From Acholeplasma sp. (GTDB taxonomy: Bacteria; Bacillota_I; Bacilli_A; Acholeplasmatales; Acholeplasmataceae), in NCBI GenBank assembly GCA_003605085.1, contig QZKD01000045.1:1-58043 (forward strand): 58,043 nucleotides of DNA, written 5' to 3'. Within the stretch, counting starts at the first letter, position 1, and each line of letters begins with the position of its first letter. Below the pieces are notes generated by a model. That model was not told the origin of the DNA and searched no databases. It worked only from the letters and a program-made list of their open reading frames with translations. Positions 26,090 through 36,769 of this stretch are shown here, one piece after another. The translations under genes and the position numbers were made by a program.

Positions 26090-27011
26090 CATAATCTCCT
26101 TGCCATAAGTCAAGTTTTCGCATTTTTTTATCAATTTCATTCGTGACGACAAATTTTTTTCGTGTCCAATGAGGTGCAATGAGCATGGAAGAAGGAGAAT
26201 CACCAGTAAGACGGTGAATAATGATATCTTTTCTAAGCCATCCGATCTGGTCAACTGTCACATCCACATATTCTTCAAGTGTCATCAGTTTCCAAGGGTT
26301 CTTCTTGTATTGATAGCCCATTTTTGTTTTTTCCATGAGATGTAACATGTGGATCTTGATGCCTTGAATATCAAGGGTATTGAGATGTTTCACCGTTTCA
26401 ATCATCATGTCTTTGGTTTCAAAGGGGAGTCCGTTGATAATATGAACGACGACTTCGATTCTTTTTTCTCTTAATCTTTGGACTGCATCATCAAAGCACG
26501 CTAGATCATGGGCACGATTGATGAGTTCGGATGTAGTTTCATGAATGGTTTGTAATCCGAGTTCGATTTGGACTGGCATTCTTTGATTGAGTTCTCCTAG
26601 ATATTCCACCACATCACTAGGTAGTGAATCAGGGCGTGTACCAATGGATAGCATAATGATATTTTTATCAAGCGTAATGGCTTCTTCATAGAGTTCTTTG
26701 AGACGTTTTAAAGGAGCATGGGTATTGGTGTTGGCTTGGAAATAAGCGATATATAAGCCTTCTTCCCATTTGTTATGCATCATTTGCTTGATTTTTTCAA
26801 ATTGAACAGCTAAAGGTTCTAACTTGTTACCAGCAAAATCACCACTTCCCATATAAGAACAAAATGTACATCCCCCTGTGGCCACAGTTCCATCGATGTT
26901 AGGACACGTAAAGCCACCATTCAAGGATATTTTGAATACTTTTTGTCGATATTTGTGCAAATAGTAGTGATGCAGCGTGTTATAATGTTTTTCGTGATTC
27001 ATTAAGTTCAT
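26067..27011 (-). CDS. mnmL: TIGR01212-type radical SAM protein (YtqA/MnmL)
   Basis: Radical SAM enzyme with an N-terminal cluster motif: C36 (FTCPNIDGT), C48 and C51 (GGCTFC), the spacing of the YtqA/TIGR01212 family. The Elp3-like core continues through GTRPDSLP, VQIELGLQTIHETT and VVVHIINGLP. It is paired with the MnmM methyltransferase, and recent work in Gram-positive bacteria links ytqA to an alternative mnm5s2U route; I am fairly but not fully sure of that assignment. The start is placed at the ATG with GGTGA 6 bases upstream, six codons inside the longest frame. The DUF1189 gene diverges from it. Confidence 0.82.
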   Translation of the reverse strand: MNLMNHEKHYNTLHHYYLHKYRQKVFKISLNGGFTCPNIDGTVATGGCTFCSYMGSGDFAGNKLEPLAVQFEKIKQMMHNKWEEGLYIAYFQANTNTHAPLKRLKELYEEAITLDKNIIMLSIGTRPDSLPSDVVEYLGELNQRMPVQIELGLQTIHETTSELINRAHDLACFDDAVQRLREKRIEVVVHIINGLPFETKDMMIETVKHLNTLDIQGIKIHMLHLMEKTKMGYQYKKNPWKLMTLEEYVDVTVDQIGWLRKDIIIHRLTGDSPSSMLIAPHWTRKKFVVTNEIDKKMRKLDLWQGDYDEKERTS

Positions 27012-27081
27012 GTTTTTCACCACATTCATTTTATCATATGGCGTCTTATTATGTTATAATAAAACACAAGGAGTTGAAGGT

Positions 27082-27861
27082 ATGTTCAAGCGTCTAACAA
27101 CTAGTTTAACACGACCCCCGCAAGCGGTTTTTTTTATCAAGGATTCTTGGGGAAAAACGCTTCTTTATTTCTTTTTAATTCCGATGTTACTCATGATTCC
27201 TGTGTGGTTATCGGTTACGATCAATCCAGGAATGTCTGTGGATCGATACGAAATCTTAGTGACTGCATTAAAAACCGATTTTGTTCTTCAAGGGACAAGA
27301 ATCGAAGATGGGACATTGATCAATAGCCAAGATGTAACATCATCTTTTGAATATTTCACCCTCGCTATGGGAGATATCGAAACGACGAATCAACAGATTG
27401 TTTTCTATTTTGCTGAAACAGAACTCACCCTCAAAGTGGCTAACATCACCTTTAATGGTGTCAGTTATCAAGATTTAAATCTAGAAAACTACGATTTTAG
27501 CGATGAATCAAATACCAATGTAAGACGTTTAGCAGGTGCCATTAAGGCATATTATGATGAGGTTGACGTTTTTGATACCTCAGAAATTTTCATCGTCTAC
27601 TTATCAGCACTTATTGATTATGCACTTTTAGCCTTACTTATGGCATTTTTAATGATTTTCGTCAGTCGTAGTTTACCATTTACATTTTCACAGCGACTCA
27701 AACTGTCTGTTTATTTATCCACTATTTGGATTTTCATGGAATTAGTCATCATTTTATTTGCTGAACCTCTTTTAGATTTTCTAGCAGTCGGTGTGCTCTA
27801 TGTCTATCATTTTTGGGCATATCGTTCGATTAAATGGATTGAAGGGAGGCCCCAAGGTTGA
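27082..27861 (+). CDS. DUF1189-like membrane protein
   Basis: Integral membrane protein of unknown function, resembling the Gram-positive DUF1189 family. There is a short cytoplasmic N terminus, a first membrane helix at about 28-46 (LLYFFLIPMLLMIPVWLSV), a polar extracellular region of about 140 residues, and three further hydrophobic segments between about 190 and 250. ATG 27082 follows AAGGAG at good spacing; the longer frame upstream runs into the divergent promoter region. Its stop overlaps the polC TTG start, so the two genes are coupled. A link to polC function is not known. Confidence 0.7.
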   Translation: MFKRLTTSLTRPPQAVFFIKDSWGKTLLYFFLIPMLLMIPVWLSVTINPGMSVDRYEILVTALKTDFVLQGTRIEDGTLINSQDVTSSFEYFTLAMGDIETTNQQIVFYFAETELTLKVANITFNGVSYQDLNLENYDFSDESNTNVRRLAGAIKAYYDEVDVFDTSEIFIVYLSALIDYALLALLMAFLMIFVSRSLPFTFSQRLKLSVYLSTIWIFMELVIILFAEPLLDFLAVGVLYVYHFWAYRSIKWIEGRPQG

Positions 27862-30800
27862 GTCTTAATAAATTTCAAGTCTTTCTCGAACAATCAAAAT
27901 TTACCCACCCCATCATTAGTCAAGCATCCTTAAATCATGTTCTTATCGATGAGATAAATAAGACGTGGGTTTTTCACATTACTCTCCCTGAAGTGGTTGA
28001 ACCTGAAGCTCTTTTACCCTTTATTCAACATGTGAAAACATTCTTTTACATCCCACGCATATTAAGTGGTGTTGATGTTGTAATTCATTATACGTCAATC
28101 GATAAATTTGCTGATTATGCCCTTAGTTATTATGACTATGCTATCTTAGAACTCGCCAAAGAAAAAGCGCGTTTCTTAGTGCTAAAAAACTTTAAAGTAC
28201 GTTATGAAAATCAATCATTCATCGTTCAAATCGATCAAGATAGTACCTACGTGACAGAATATTTTTCTGATATTATGACCATGTTTAAAACCTTTGGGTT
28301 AACAGTTAAGGTGAAGCACGAAGTGCAAGTGCATCTAACCCCTGTATCAAAAATGATTGAAACTTCCATTGAACAACAAGAAAAAGTGATGGAACAAAAA
28401 GTGGTTTATGCAAAACAAGCCTCGAATAAACAATCGGTGAAAAAACAGTTTTCAAAAAAGTCATCAGCCTTATCTGTCCCTATTAAAGAGATCCCTATTG
28501 ATCAGTATAGACTCGACCAATACAAGAATGAAAAAGGAGATATTGTCTTTCTTATCGAAGGTGAAGTCTCAAGACTCGATTTACGTCAACTCACCAACAT
28601 GCAGCTTTTGACCTTTGTTTTAGGCGATGAAGATGATGCCATCTTTGTTAAAAGATTTATCAAATCCGATAAAGACAAAGATCTCGCTGACTCGATCCAT
28701 GAAGGCGATTTTATTCAGGTAGAAGGACGCGCCCAATTTGATACCTACCAAAAAGATGTCGTTATTTTTGCAGATGCGATTCATTTCATTGAAAAAAGTA
28801 AAAAAGAAGAGCGTATGGATCGTGCAAAAGATAAAAGAATTGAATTCCATATTCATACAAAAATGTCCAATATGGATGCGGTAACGGATGCGACTGACTA
28901 CATTGAACAAGCGATTAAGTGGGGCCATGAAGCCATCGCATTTACCGATCATAACGGACTTTATGCCTATCCTGAAATCTTTAAAGCTGTCAAAGGTAAA
29001 GATATTAAACCGATCTATGGTGTTGAGCTTGACTTTGTTGATGAAATGTCTTTTAAGATCACATCATCACCTAAACAAGATATTCCTTTAAAAGATGCAA
29101 CCTATGTCGTATTTGATATCGAAACGACGGGTTTATCCAGTACGCGTGATAAGATTATTGAAATCGCAGCTGTAAAAATCATCGGCGGTAGTATCACAGA
29201 GCGTTATCAATCATTTATCAACCCAGGTGAATCTTTATCTCAATTCACCACAGAACTTACCGATATCACCGATGAAATGCTTGAACAAGCACCGATGATT
29301 GAAGAGGAACTTCCCCATTTTCTAGCGTTTATTGAAGGTGCTATTTTGGTCGCACATAATGCACTTTTCGATATTGGTCATATTCGCGAAAATGCCTCAA
29401 AGTTGGATTTGTCATTTGATGATACCTGGATTATCGATACGTTGAACTTAGCACGTTATTATTACAATGATCAACTCAAACGCTTCAATCTTAAAGCGGT
29501 TGCAAAATACTTTAAAGTCAAACAAGAACAACATCACCGTGCCGAAGATGATGCAAATGTCACTGCACAAATTTGGCTCATGATGATGACTGATTTGATG
29601 ACCAAAGGGATCAAAACCTTTGCTCAAATCAACCTTTCACTCGAAGATAAAGAAGCATGGAAACACCTCATGCCCCATCATATTATGGTGTTAGCACAAA
29701 CCCAAACAGGTTATAAAAACTTATTTAAGGTGATGAGCGATGCTTTAACCACGCACTTTTATAATGGACCACGCACCTTAAAATCAGTCCTTGAAAAATA
29801 TCGTGAAGGACTTTTAGTGGGGAGTGGGTGTGCCAATGGTGATGTGTTTGAGGCTGCTTTAAACCGTAGTGATGAGGATTTGATTGAAGCCATCAAATAT
29901 TATGATTATATCGAAGTTCAACCTCCTCAAGCCTATAAACATCTTGTTGAAGATTTAGGAGCGCATGGAGAAGAGATTATTGAAGCGATTATCTCAAAAA
30001 TTGTCCGATTTGCCAGAGAACAAAGTAAGATAGTCATCGCAAGTGGTGATGTCCATTATCTCGAGAAAAAAGATGTATTATATCGTGAAATCTACATCAG
30101 AACACCACTGGTTGGTGGGGGAATTCACGAATTATCTCGCTACCAAGTGATGCCTGAACAATATTTTTTAACCACCGATGAAATGCTCAAATCCATGACT
30201 TTTTTAGGTAAAGAACTCGCCTATGATATCGTGGTTAAAAATACGCATCTCCTAAATGATATGATCGACAAGATTCAAGCATTTCCCAAAGCGCTTTATT
30301 CCTTACCCAATGATGCATTTAAGGATTTACTTGGAATTGATAGCATCGCTGACGAAGTCAAGCGTCTTGTCTATGATAAGATGCAATACATGTATGGATC
30401 AAGACCACATCCACTCGTGATGGAGCGTGTCTCAAGAGAACTCAAAAACATTATCGAAAATGATTTTGCTCCCAACTATTTTATCTCTCATCTCTTAGTT
30501 AAAAAATCGTTAGATGAAGGTTATCTCGTCGGATCTAGAGGATCGGTTGGATCTTCTTTAGTCGCTACTCTTCTCGATATCACAGAAGTCAATCCTTTAA
30601 AACCTCATTATCGCTGTCCAAGTGGAGATTTTACTGTCTTTCACTTAACCGATGAAGAAGCACTGCACTATGGGATGTCACCGGAACAAAAGAGTTTTCA
30701 ACCTTTCCTAAAAGGTATCCAATCAGGTTATGATTTACCGACAAAAACCTGTCCATATTGCGGAAAACCTTTGATCAAAGATGGTCATGATATTCCCTTT

Positions 30801-32321
30801 GAAACCTTCTTGGGTTTTGATGGAGATAAAGTTCCTGATATCGATTTAAACTTTTCTGGTGATTATCAAGCCAAAGCACATGCCTATGTCAGAGAACTCA
30901 TCGGTGAAGATCATACCTTTAGAGCAGGCACCATTCAAACGGTTGCCGAAAGAAATGCTTACGGCTATGTCAAAGGGTATCTTGAAGATAAAAACATTCA
31001 AGCAAGAAGTGCTCAAATCGATCGCCTTGCGAAAAAAATTGAAGGCGTCAAACGCTCCACCGGTCAACATCCAGGGGGTATTGTCGTCGTTCCTAAATCA
31101 CGAACCATCTATGATGTCACTCCGATTCAATTTCCTGCCGATGATGTCAATTCTGAATGGAAAACCACCCATTTCGATTATCACTCCTTTGAATCCAATC
31201 TATTGAAGTTAGACATTTTAGGTCATGATGATCCGACCATGATTAAGTTTTTAATGGATTATGTCTTTGAGCATCCCGATGAGTTTCCTTTTCACCGTGC
31301 ACAAGATATTCCTTTAGATGATCCCAAGGTGTATGAATTATTTTGTGGAACAGATGTCATTCATGTCAAAGAAAATGAAATCATGAGTGCAGTTGCCTCT
31401 TATGGGATCCCAGAATTTGGCACACCATTTACTAGACAAATGCTCATAGATACCAAACCGAAATCATTTGCTGGTCTGGTTAAGATTTCAGGATTATCGC
31501 ATGGAACTGATGTCTGGTTAAAAAATGCACAATCCCTTGTTTCAGGACATAAGGATTACGGGAAAATTCCCTTTGATGATATCATCGGTTGTCGTGATGA
31601 TATCATGGTTCAGCTTGAATCATTTGGTCTTGAACCCAAACGCGCTTTTGATATTATGGAATTTGTGCGAAAAGGAAAACCTTCCAAAGAAAAAGCGACA
31701 TGGCTTACCTATGAACAAGACATGCGGAAGAACAGTGTACCTGACTGGTACATATGGTCAGCAAGTCAAATCAAGTATATGTTTCCTAAAGCGCATGCCA
31801 CTGCCTATGTCATTATGGCGATGCGTATCGCTTGGTTTAAAGTCTATAAACCCTTACTCTTTTATTCCGGATTTTTCTCCAAGAGAGTCGATCAATTTGA
31901 CTATGAAGTCATGATTGCTGGTGCCAATGCGATAAGAAATAAATTGGTGACCTTATCTGAGCTCTTTAATCCCAAAGTAAAAGATGAAAATTTAACGGTT
32001 ACTTTAGGGGTAGCCCTTGAAATGACCAAGCGTGGCTTTAATTTCTTACCCATTGATATCAACAAATCCGATGCGACCGTCTTTACCATGGAAGATAAGG
32101 GACTTAGAATGCCCTTTAAGGCCATTGACGGTCTAGGGGAAGCCGTTGCCTATGATATCGTCCAAAAACGTAGTGAACGCCCTTTTACGTCGCGTGACGA
32201 TGTGAAGGAAAGAACACGCATTAACAAGACGATTTTTGAGAAACTTGAAGACTATGGTGCATTCAAGGATCTAAAATCGGAAAATAATGTGATTGATGCC
32301 GGTTTATTTGCACTTTTATAG
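27858..32321 (+). CDS. polC: DNA polymerase III alpha subunit, Gram-positive PolC type
   Basis: Main replicative DNA polymerase, 1487 residues. The order is N-terminal domain, OB fold (about 230-320), first half of PHP (EFHIHTKMSNMDAVT near 331), an inserted DEDD 3'-5' exonuclease (FDIETTGL near 417 to about 590), the rest of PHP, then the polymerase domain with PDIDLNFSGDY near residue 993. The start is TTG with GGGAGG 8 bases upstream. The zinc module has CPYC, but its first half reads RCPSGD where relatives usually have a CP-x-C pair, so one cysteine ligand seems to be missing. The start is coupled to the upstream DUF1189 gene. Confidence 0.97.
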   Translation: MSLNKFQVFLEQSKFTHPIISQASLNHVLIDEINKTWVFHITLPEVVEPEALLPFIQHVKTFFYIPRILSGVDVVIHYTSIDKFADYALSYYDYAILELAKEKARFLVLKNFKVRYENQSFIVQIDQDSTYVTEYFSDIMTMFKTFGLTVKVKHEVQVHLTPVSKMIETSIEQQEKVMEQKVVYAKQASNKQSVKKQFSKKSSALSVPIKEIPIDQYRLDQYKNEKGDIVFLIEGEVSRLDLRQLTNMQLLTFVLGDEDDAIFVKRFIKSDKDKDLADSIHEGDFIQVEGRAQFDTYQKDVVIFADAIHFIEKSKKEERMDRAKDKRIEFHIHTKMSNMDAVTDATDYIEQAIKWGHEAIAFTDHNGLYAYPEIFKAVKGKDIKPIYGVELDFVDEMSFKITSSPKQDIPLKDATYVVFDIETTGLSSTRDKIIEIAAVKIIGGSITERYQSFINPGESLSQFTTELTDITDEMLEQAPMIEEELPHFLAFIEGAILVAHNALFDIGHIRENASKLDLSFDDTWIIDTLNLARYYYNDQLKRFNLKAVAKYFKVKQEQHHRAEDDANVTAQIWLMMMTDLMTKGIKTFAQINLSLEDKEAWKHLMPHHIMVLAQTQTGYKNLFKVMSDALTTHFYNGPRTLKSVLEKYREGLLVGSGCANGDVFEAALNRSDEDLIEAIKYYDYIEVQPPQAYKHLVEDLGAHGEEIIEAIISKIVRFAREQSKIVIASGDVHYLEKKDVLYREIYIRTPLVGGGIHELSRYQVMPEQYFLTTDEMLKSMTFLGKELAYDIVVKNTHLLNDMIDKIQAFPKALYSLPNDAFKDLLGIDSIADEVKRLVYDKMQYMYGSRPHPLVMERVSRELKNIIENDFAPNYFISHLLVKKSLDEGYLVGSRGSVGSSLVATLLDITEVNPLKPHYRCPSGDFTVFHLTDEEALHYGMSPEQKSFQPFLKGIQSGYDLPTKTCPYCGKPLIKDGHDIPFETFLGFDGDKVPDIDLNFSGDYQAKAHAYVRELIGEDHTFRAGTIQTVAERNAYGYVKGYLEDKNIQARSAQIDRLAKKIEGVKRSTGQHPGGIVVVPKSRTIYDVTPIQFPADDVNSEWKTTHFDYHSFESNLLKLDILGHDDPTMIKFLMDYVFEHPDEFPFHRAQDIPLDDPKVYELFCGTDVIHVKENEIMSAVASYGIPEFGTPFTRQMLIDTKPKSFAGLVKISGLSHGTDVWLKNAQSLVSGHKDYGKIPFDDIIGCRDDIMVQLESFGLEPKRAFDIMEFVRKGKPSKEKATWLTYEQDMRKNSVPDWYIWSASQIKYMFPKAHATAYVIMAMRIAWFKVYKPLLFYSGFFSKRVDQFDYEVMIAGANAIRNKLVTLSELFNPKVKDENLTVTLGVALEMTKRGFNFLPIDINKSDATVFTMEDKGLRMPFKAIDGLGEAVAYDIVQKRSERPFTSRDDVKERTRINKTIFEKLEDYGAFKDLKSENNVIDAGLFALL

Positions 32322-32362
32322 ATCCTTATTATATAATAAAGTCGTAAAAGGAGTTGATGATA

Positions 32363-33082
32363 ATGCGCTCAACAAACCCAGTATTTAGTTCTCTAGAACG
32401 CAGTCAAGCGTATGCAAGTGCAGAAACTGCAAGTTATCGTGGCATAATGTTTAAGACAGGCTTTTTATTGATGGTTGCGGTATTAACGGGTTATTTATCC
32501 CTTGCATATATCCCTATCAATCAATTGCTCCCACTGATTGGTGTTTCTGCCATCGTTGGATTTATTTCTGTGATGATCGCAGTCAGATCCGTGCGTTTAG
32601 CTCCTGTATTTTCTGTGCTATATGCCGCTGCTGAAGGGGTATTGCTTGGACTGATCACAATTATAGTCAATAATGAAGTTCCTGGTGCTGCTTATGCAGC
32701 TTTACTTGCGACAGGAGCTATATTCACTGTGATGTTATTTCTTTACAGTTCAAGAACCATCCGTGTGACACCTACATTCAGAAGAATTATGTATTCTGTT
32801 ATTCTTGGGATCTTATTTTTCATCGTCATTCAGTTGGTTTTAGGTATCTTTGGTATTAATCTCCAAATGACTTCTGGTGTTGCACTTATCGTAAGTGGTG
32901 TGTTTATCGTGGTCGGTGCGCTTATGCTAACCCTTGATTTTGATCGGGCAGAAATGATTGTTTCTGGTGGCATGGATCGCTCCTATGAATGGATGGTTGC
33001 CGTGGGACTTATGGTGACGATCGTTTGGATTTATGTAGAACTTTTAAGATTTATTCTTATTTTATCGTCAAGAAGAAACTAA
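32363..33082 (+). CDS. Bax inhibitor-1/YccA family membrane protein
   Basis: Multi-pass membrane protein of the BI-1/YccA (TMBIM) family, which includes pH-sensitive calcium leak channels in some bacteria. About 239 residues hold roughly seven hydrophobic segments; conserved pieces include an SVLYAAAEGVLLGLIT stretch and TLDFDRAE before the last helices. The best start is ATG 32363 with AAAGGAG 9 bases upstream; TTG and ATG codons just before it are less well spaced. It stands alone before the pheST leader. Its physiological role here is unknown. Confidence 0.85.
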   Translation: MRSTNPVFSSLERSQAYASAETASYRGIMFKTGFLLMVAVLTGYLSLAYIPINQLLPLIGVSAIVGFISVMIAVRSVRLAPVFSVLYAAAEGVLLGLITIIVNNEVPGAAYAALLATGAIFTVMLFLYSSRTIRVTPTFRRIMYSVILGILFFIVIQLVLGIFGINLQMTSGVALIVSGVFIVVGALMLTLDFDRAEMIVSGGMDRSYEWMVAVGLMVTIVWIYVELLRFILILSSRRN

Positions 33083-33085
33083 TAG

Positions 33086-33302
33086 AAAATCGACGAAGAG
33101 GAAAAGTAGTCAAATCACCCTTGTTTAGCGAGCATGGACCGGTGTAAGCCATGTCAAGAAATTTGATGAATTCACCTTGGAGAGGTGCTAATCCCACCCG
33201 AATCATCCGCGTTAAGGATTCTATGAGGGCTAGATTCATATCTAGAACTAAGGTGGTACCGCGTAATAACTTACGTCCTTAGATGATAAGGACGTTTTTC
33301 TT
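33086..33302 (+). ncRNA. T-box leader controlling pheST, Phe specifier
   Basis: Tandem regulatory leader that senses uncharged tRNA-Phe and controls read-through into pheS-pheT. The T-box core AAGGTGGTACCGCG is at 33250-33263. The putative specifier codon TTC is at 33171-33173, within GAATTCACC. The terminator has an 8-bp stem, ACGTCCTT (33273-33280) with AAGGACGT (33288-33295), followed by T residues. The core can pair to form the usual antiterminator with the 5' side of the terminator. Confidence 0.93.
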
Positions 33303-33329
33303 TTTAAATGAATGAAAAGAGGTGTGAGG

Positions 33330-34346
33330 ATGAAAGAATCACTAGAATTAATGAAAAATAAAGCCTTGATGGCAATCACGCAAGCGGAAAACTTAGAACA
33401 ACTTGAAGGTATACGTGTGCAATTTTTGAGCAAGAAGGGTGAAGTTTCTTTACTGATGGGAACACTACGTGATCTACCCATGGAAGAAAGACCTTCGTTT
33501 GGTGCAGAAGTCAATCTTCTTAAAGCGAGTATTGAAGAAGCACTCTATGATAAAAAACAAATCTTAGAAGAACAAGCGCTAGCTGCCATCCTTGAAAAGG
33601 AAAAAATCGACGTCACGTTACCAGGCTATCAATTTTACCAAGGTGCGATTCATCCACTCAATCAAGTGATCGAAGATGTTGAAGATCTTTTTGTCGGCTT
33701 AGGGTATGAGGTTGCTGAAGGTCCTGAACTGGAAAATGATCATTATAATTTTGAAATGATGAACTTAGATAAAGAACATCCTGCACGTGCGATGCAAGAT
33801 TCTTTTTATACGGATGAAAATCATTTACTGCGCACGCATACCTCCCCTGTTCAAGCAAGAACCATGCTAGAAAAAAAGGGAAAACCCTTGAGAATAATTT
33901 GTCCTGGTAAGGTGTATCGCAGAGACGATGATGATCCAACACATAGCCATCAATTTACGCAAATTGAAGGATTAGTCATCGACGAACATATCACATTTGC
34001 GAACTTAAAAGATGCCCTACTCACGATGGTGCGTCATCTTTTTGGTCATGATCGCATCATTCGTCTTCGCCCTTCGTACTTTCCATTTACGGAACCATCG
34101 GTTGAAGTGGATGTCAGTTATCAGAAAAAAGATGGTACTTTAGGGTGGATTGAAGTGTTAGGTGCGGGTCGTGTCCATCCTCGTGTTCTTGAAATGGGTG
34201 GCTATGATCCTAAAAAATTCCAAGGGTTTGCCTTTGGTGTTGGGGTTGAACGCATTGCCATTTTAAAGTACAAAATTGATGATATACGTCATTTCTATTT
34301 AAACGACATAAGATTTTTAAGTCAATTCAAGGGGGTTAACCGATGA
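33330..34346 (+). CDS. pheS: Phenylalanyl-tRNA synthetase alpha subunit
   Basis: Catalytic subunit of the alpha2-beta2 PheRS. The N-terminal coiled coil (about 1-85) is followed by the class II catalytic core: [18 protein letters not shown], the [11 protein letters not shown] motif, TSPVQARTM (motif 2 region) and [10 protein letters not shown]. The length of 338 residues is normal. ATG 33330 is preferred over the ATG at 33312 because GAGGTG lies 5 bases upstream. Its stop overlaps the pheT start by ATGA. Expression is under the T-box directly upstream. Confidence 0.96.
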   Translation: MKESLELMKNKALMAITQAENLEQLEGIRVQFLSKKGEVSLLMGTLRDLPMEERPSFGAEVNLLKASIEEALYDKKQILEEQALAAILEKEKIDVTLPGYQFYQGAIHPLNQVIEDVEDLFVGLGYEVAEGPELENDHYNFEMMNLDKEHPARAMQDSFYTDENHLLRTHTSPVQARTMLEKKGKPLRIICPGKVYRRDDDDPTHSHQFTQIEGLVIDEHITFANLKDALLTMVRHLFGHDRIIRLRPSYFPFTEPSVEVDVSYQKKDGTLGWIEVLGAGRVHPRVLEMGGYDPKKFQGFAFGVGVERIAILKYKIDDIRHFYLNDIRFLSQFKGVNR

Positions 34347-36700
34347 AAATCCTAGAAAACGTCCTCAAGACATTTATTGATGTACCGGATAATATGCTTG
34401 AGTTAACCAATCAAAAAATCATAGAAGTCGAATCTTTTGGACCGATCAATGAGGCGACTAAGCTCGTGATAGGAAAAGTTTTAACCTGTGAAGATCATCC
34501 GAATTCGGATCATCTTCACGTCACGACCGTTGATTTAGGTGATCGTATCGAACAAATCGTATGCGGTGCACCCAATGTCGCCAAAGATCAATATGTCATC
34601 GTTGCTCAAGTAGGCACGGTTTTACCGGGAAATTTTCAGATTAAAGCGAGCAAGATTCGCAATGTTGACTCCAATGGGATGATCTGTTCACTTTCTGAAT
34701 TAGGATTTGAAGAAAAAGTTATTCCTGATCTCTATAAAGATGGTATTTTCTATTTTAATGAAGCGAAACCTTTGGGTACGCCAGCACTTGCACATCTTGC
34801 TCAAGATGGGTGGGTGATGGAATTAAAATTAACGCCTAACCGTGGGGATTTACTTTCACATTTAGGCTTTGCCTACGATTTGGGATCCATGACAGATCAA
34901 CCTGTACGATTACCAGATATACAAATTGAAGAACTTGGCAACAAGAATCCTTATCAAGTGAAAATTGAAACAGAAGGGTGTGGTCTTTATTATGCCCGTT
35001 ATTTCGAACATGTCACGATCAAGGAATCCCCTTGGTGGCTAAAATCCGCACTCTTGGCTTCGGATATTAATCCCATCAACAATGTCGTGGATATCAGTAA
35101 TTATGTTTTAATTGAATACGGGACACCGCTGCACATGTTTGATGCTGCAAAATTAAAGTCCAAGACGATTGTCATCAGAGATGCTTATCCGAAAGAAAAA
35201 GTCGTCACTTTGGATGAAGTTGAACGTGAACTGATCAAAGACGATGTCTGCATTACCTCACATGATGAAGTGATTGCTGTGGGAGGTGTCATGGGGTTAG
35301 AAAGCACAATGATTGATGAAAAAACCACCTCTGTCCTTTTAGAAGCTGCCTATTTTGATCCCAAACGCATCCAAAAAACGAGTAAGCGACTCAATCTAAG
35401 AAGCGATTCATCCTTAAGATTTGAACGAGGTGTTGATCCGAGCCGTGTGAAACTTGGTCTAGAACGCGCCACACAACTTTTAATTGAACTTGCGGATGCT
35501 AAAGTAGCCAAAGGAATTGCGGAAGCAAAAAATCATCCCTATGAAAACCCATGGGTAAACATTAAAAAGGACTATTTCAATCAAGCATTAGGCGTCATGA
35601 TTGCAGAAGAAGAACTCCTTTCGTATTTTGATCGTTACCGTTATGAAGTCAAAGTAGAAAAAGATTCTTATGTATTAAGAGCACCTTCCTATCGCAACGA
35701 TTTAATTATTGAAGCGGACTTCTTAGAAGAAGTTGCCCGCATGTATGGACTTGACCGCATTCCGATGAAATCAGTCGATAAACCTTTGCCAGGGAAACTC
35801 ACCTTTAAACAAAAAAGACTGAGACATCTCCGTCATCATTTATCCAATTTAGGGCTTTATGAAGTCATTACCTATTCACTTCTTGCACCCGAAGAAGTCC
35901 ATCGTTATAACAAACTTGGTACACCGGTTTCTGTCTTAATGCCACTTTCAGAAGACAAAAAGACGCTTCGTCAATCCTTGGTTCATGGATTACTTGAAGT
36001 CATCAGTTACAATCAATCCCGTCAACAAGAAAGTGTCGCGATCTTTGAAATGGGAAACTGCTTTGCTGAAGATTTAGAAGAACTCCATTTAGGGATTGCT
36101 CTATCAGGTCCATGGCACCAAAACCTATGGAAAAAAGAGAAAGTTACCCCTGATTTTTACACTGTGAAGGGAATTCTTGATACACTCTTCGAACCTCTAG
36201 GCATCTCATTAACCTATCAAATGAGTCAAGCTGTTCAAGATTTCCATCCTTACAAACAAGCAACAATTCTCTATCAAAACCAGATCCTTGGGGTCATCGC
36301 AGAAGTTCATCCTTCACATACCAAAGATCTTGATATCGCACCTACTGTACTCGCAGAAATAAGTTTAATGCCACTCCTTGAAGAAGGACCGCTCATGTCC
36401 TATCAACCGATTTCTAAATTTCCTTCGATCACCAGAGATCTTGCCGTGATCGTGAACGAGGAAATCCTGGCAAGTGATCTTCTTCTTATGATTAAACAAA
36501 CCGCTAAAAAGGTTTTAGTCAAAGCAAATATCTTTGATATCTATCAAGGATCATCCATTGAAAAAGGTAAAAAATCACTGGCATTCTCCCTTGTATTCAA
36601 TGATTCGGAAAAGACATTAACGGCAGATGATATCGATCAAATCATGAAAAAAATCATCAACCGACTCAATTTTTCGTATCAAGCCATCGTACGTAGTTAA
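34343..36700 (+). CDS. pheT: Phenylalanyl-tRNA synthetase beta subunit
   Basis: Large subunit of PheRS, 785 residues. The order is an EMAP-type tRNA-binding domain (about 40-150, with [17 protein letters not shown]), the B3/B4 editing domain, the B5 domain, a catalytic-like core and a C-terminal FDX-ACB anticodon-binding domain (near 695-785, [15 protein letters not shown]). It is translationally coupled to pheS and ends at a strong terminator. Confidence 0.96.
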   Translation: MKILENVLKTFIDVPDNMLELTNQKIIEVESFGPINEATKLVIGKVLTCEDHPNSDHLHVTTVDLGDRIEQIVCGAPNVAKDQYVIVAQVGTVLPGNFQIKASKIRNVDSNGMICSLSELGFEEKVIPDLYKDGIFYFNEAKPLGTPALAHLAQDGWVMELKLTPNRGDLLSHLGFAYDLGSMTDQPVRLPDIQIEELGNKNPYQVKIETEGCGLYYARYFEHVTIKESPWWLKSALLASDINPINNVVDISNYVLIEYGTPLHMFDAAKLKSKTIVIRDAYPKEKVVTLDEVERELIKDDVCITSHDEVIAVGGVMGLESTMIDEKTTSVLLEAAYFDPKRIQKTSKRLNLRSDSSLRFERGVDPSRVKLGLERATQLLIELADAKVAKGIAEAKNHPYENPWVNIKKDYFNQALGVMIAEEELLSYFDRYRYEVKVEKDSYVLRAPSYRNDLIIEADFLEEVARMYGLDRIPMKSVDKPLPGKLTFKQKRLRHLRHHLSNLGLYEVITYSLLAPEEVHRYNKLGTPVSVLMPLSEDKKTLRQSLVHGLLEVISYNQSRQQESVAIFEMGNCFAEDLEELHLGIALSGPWHQNLWKKEKVTPDFYTVKGILDTLFEPLGISLTYQMSQAVQDFHPYKQATILYQNQILGVIAEVHPSHTKDLDIAPTVLAEISLMPLLEEGPLMSYQPISKFPSITRDLAVIVNEEILASDLLLMIKQTAKKVLVKANIFDIYQGSSIEKGKKSLAFSLVFNDSEKTLTADDIDQIMKKIINRLNFSYQAIVRS

Positions 36701-36724
36701 AAACCTGATTCGTCAGGTTTTTTT
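36701..36724 (+). terminator. Terminator after pheT
   Basis: An 8-bp stem (36701-36708 with 36713-36720) with a stable TTCG tetraloop and a T run. Confidence 0.92.
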
Positions 36725-36769
36725 ATTTGTTGGAGCATAAAATCGTGTATAATAAGAGAAGGTGATAAC

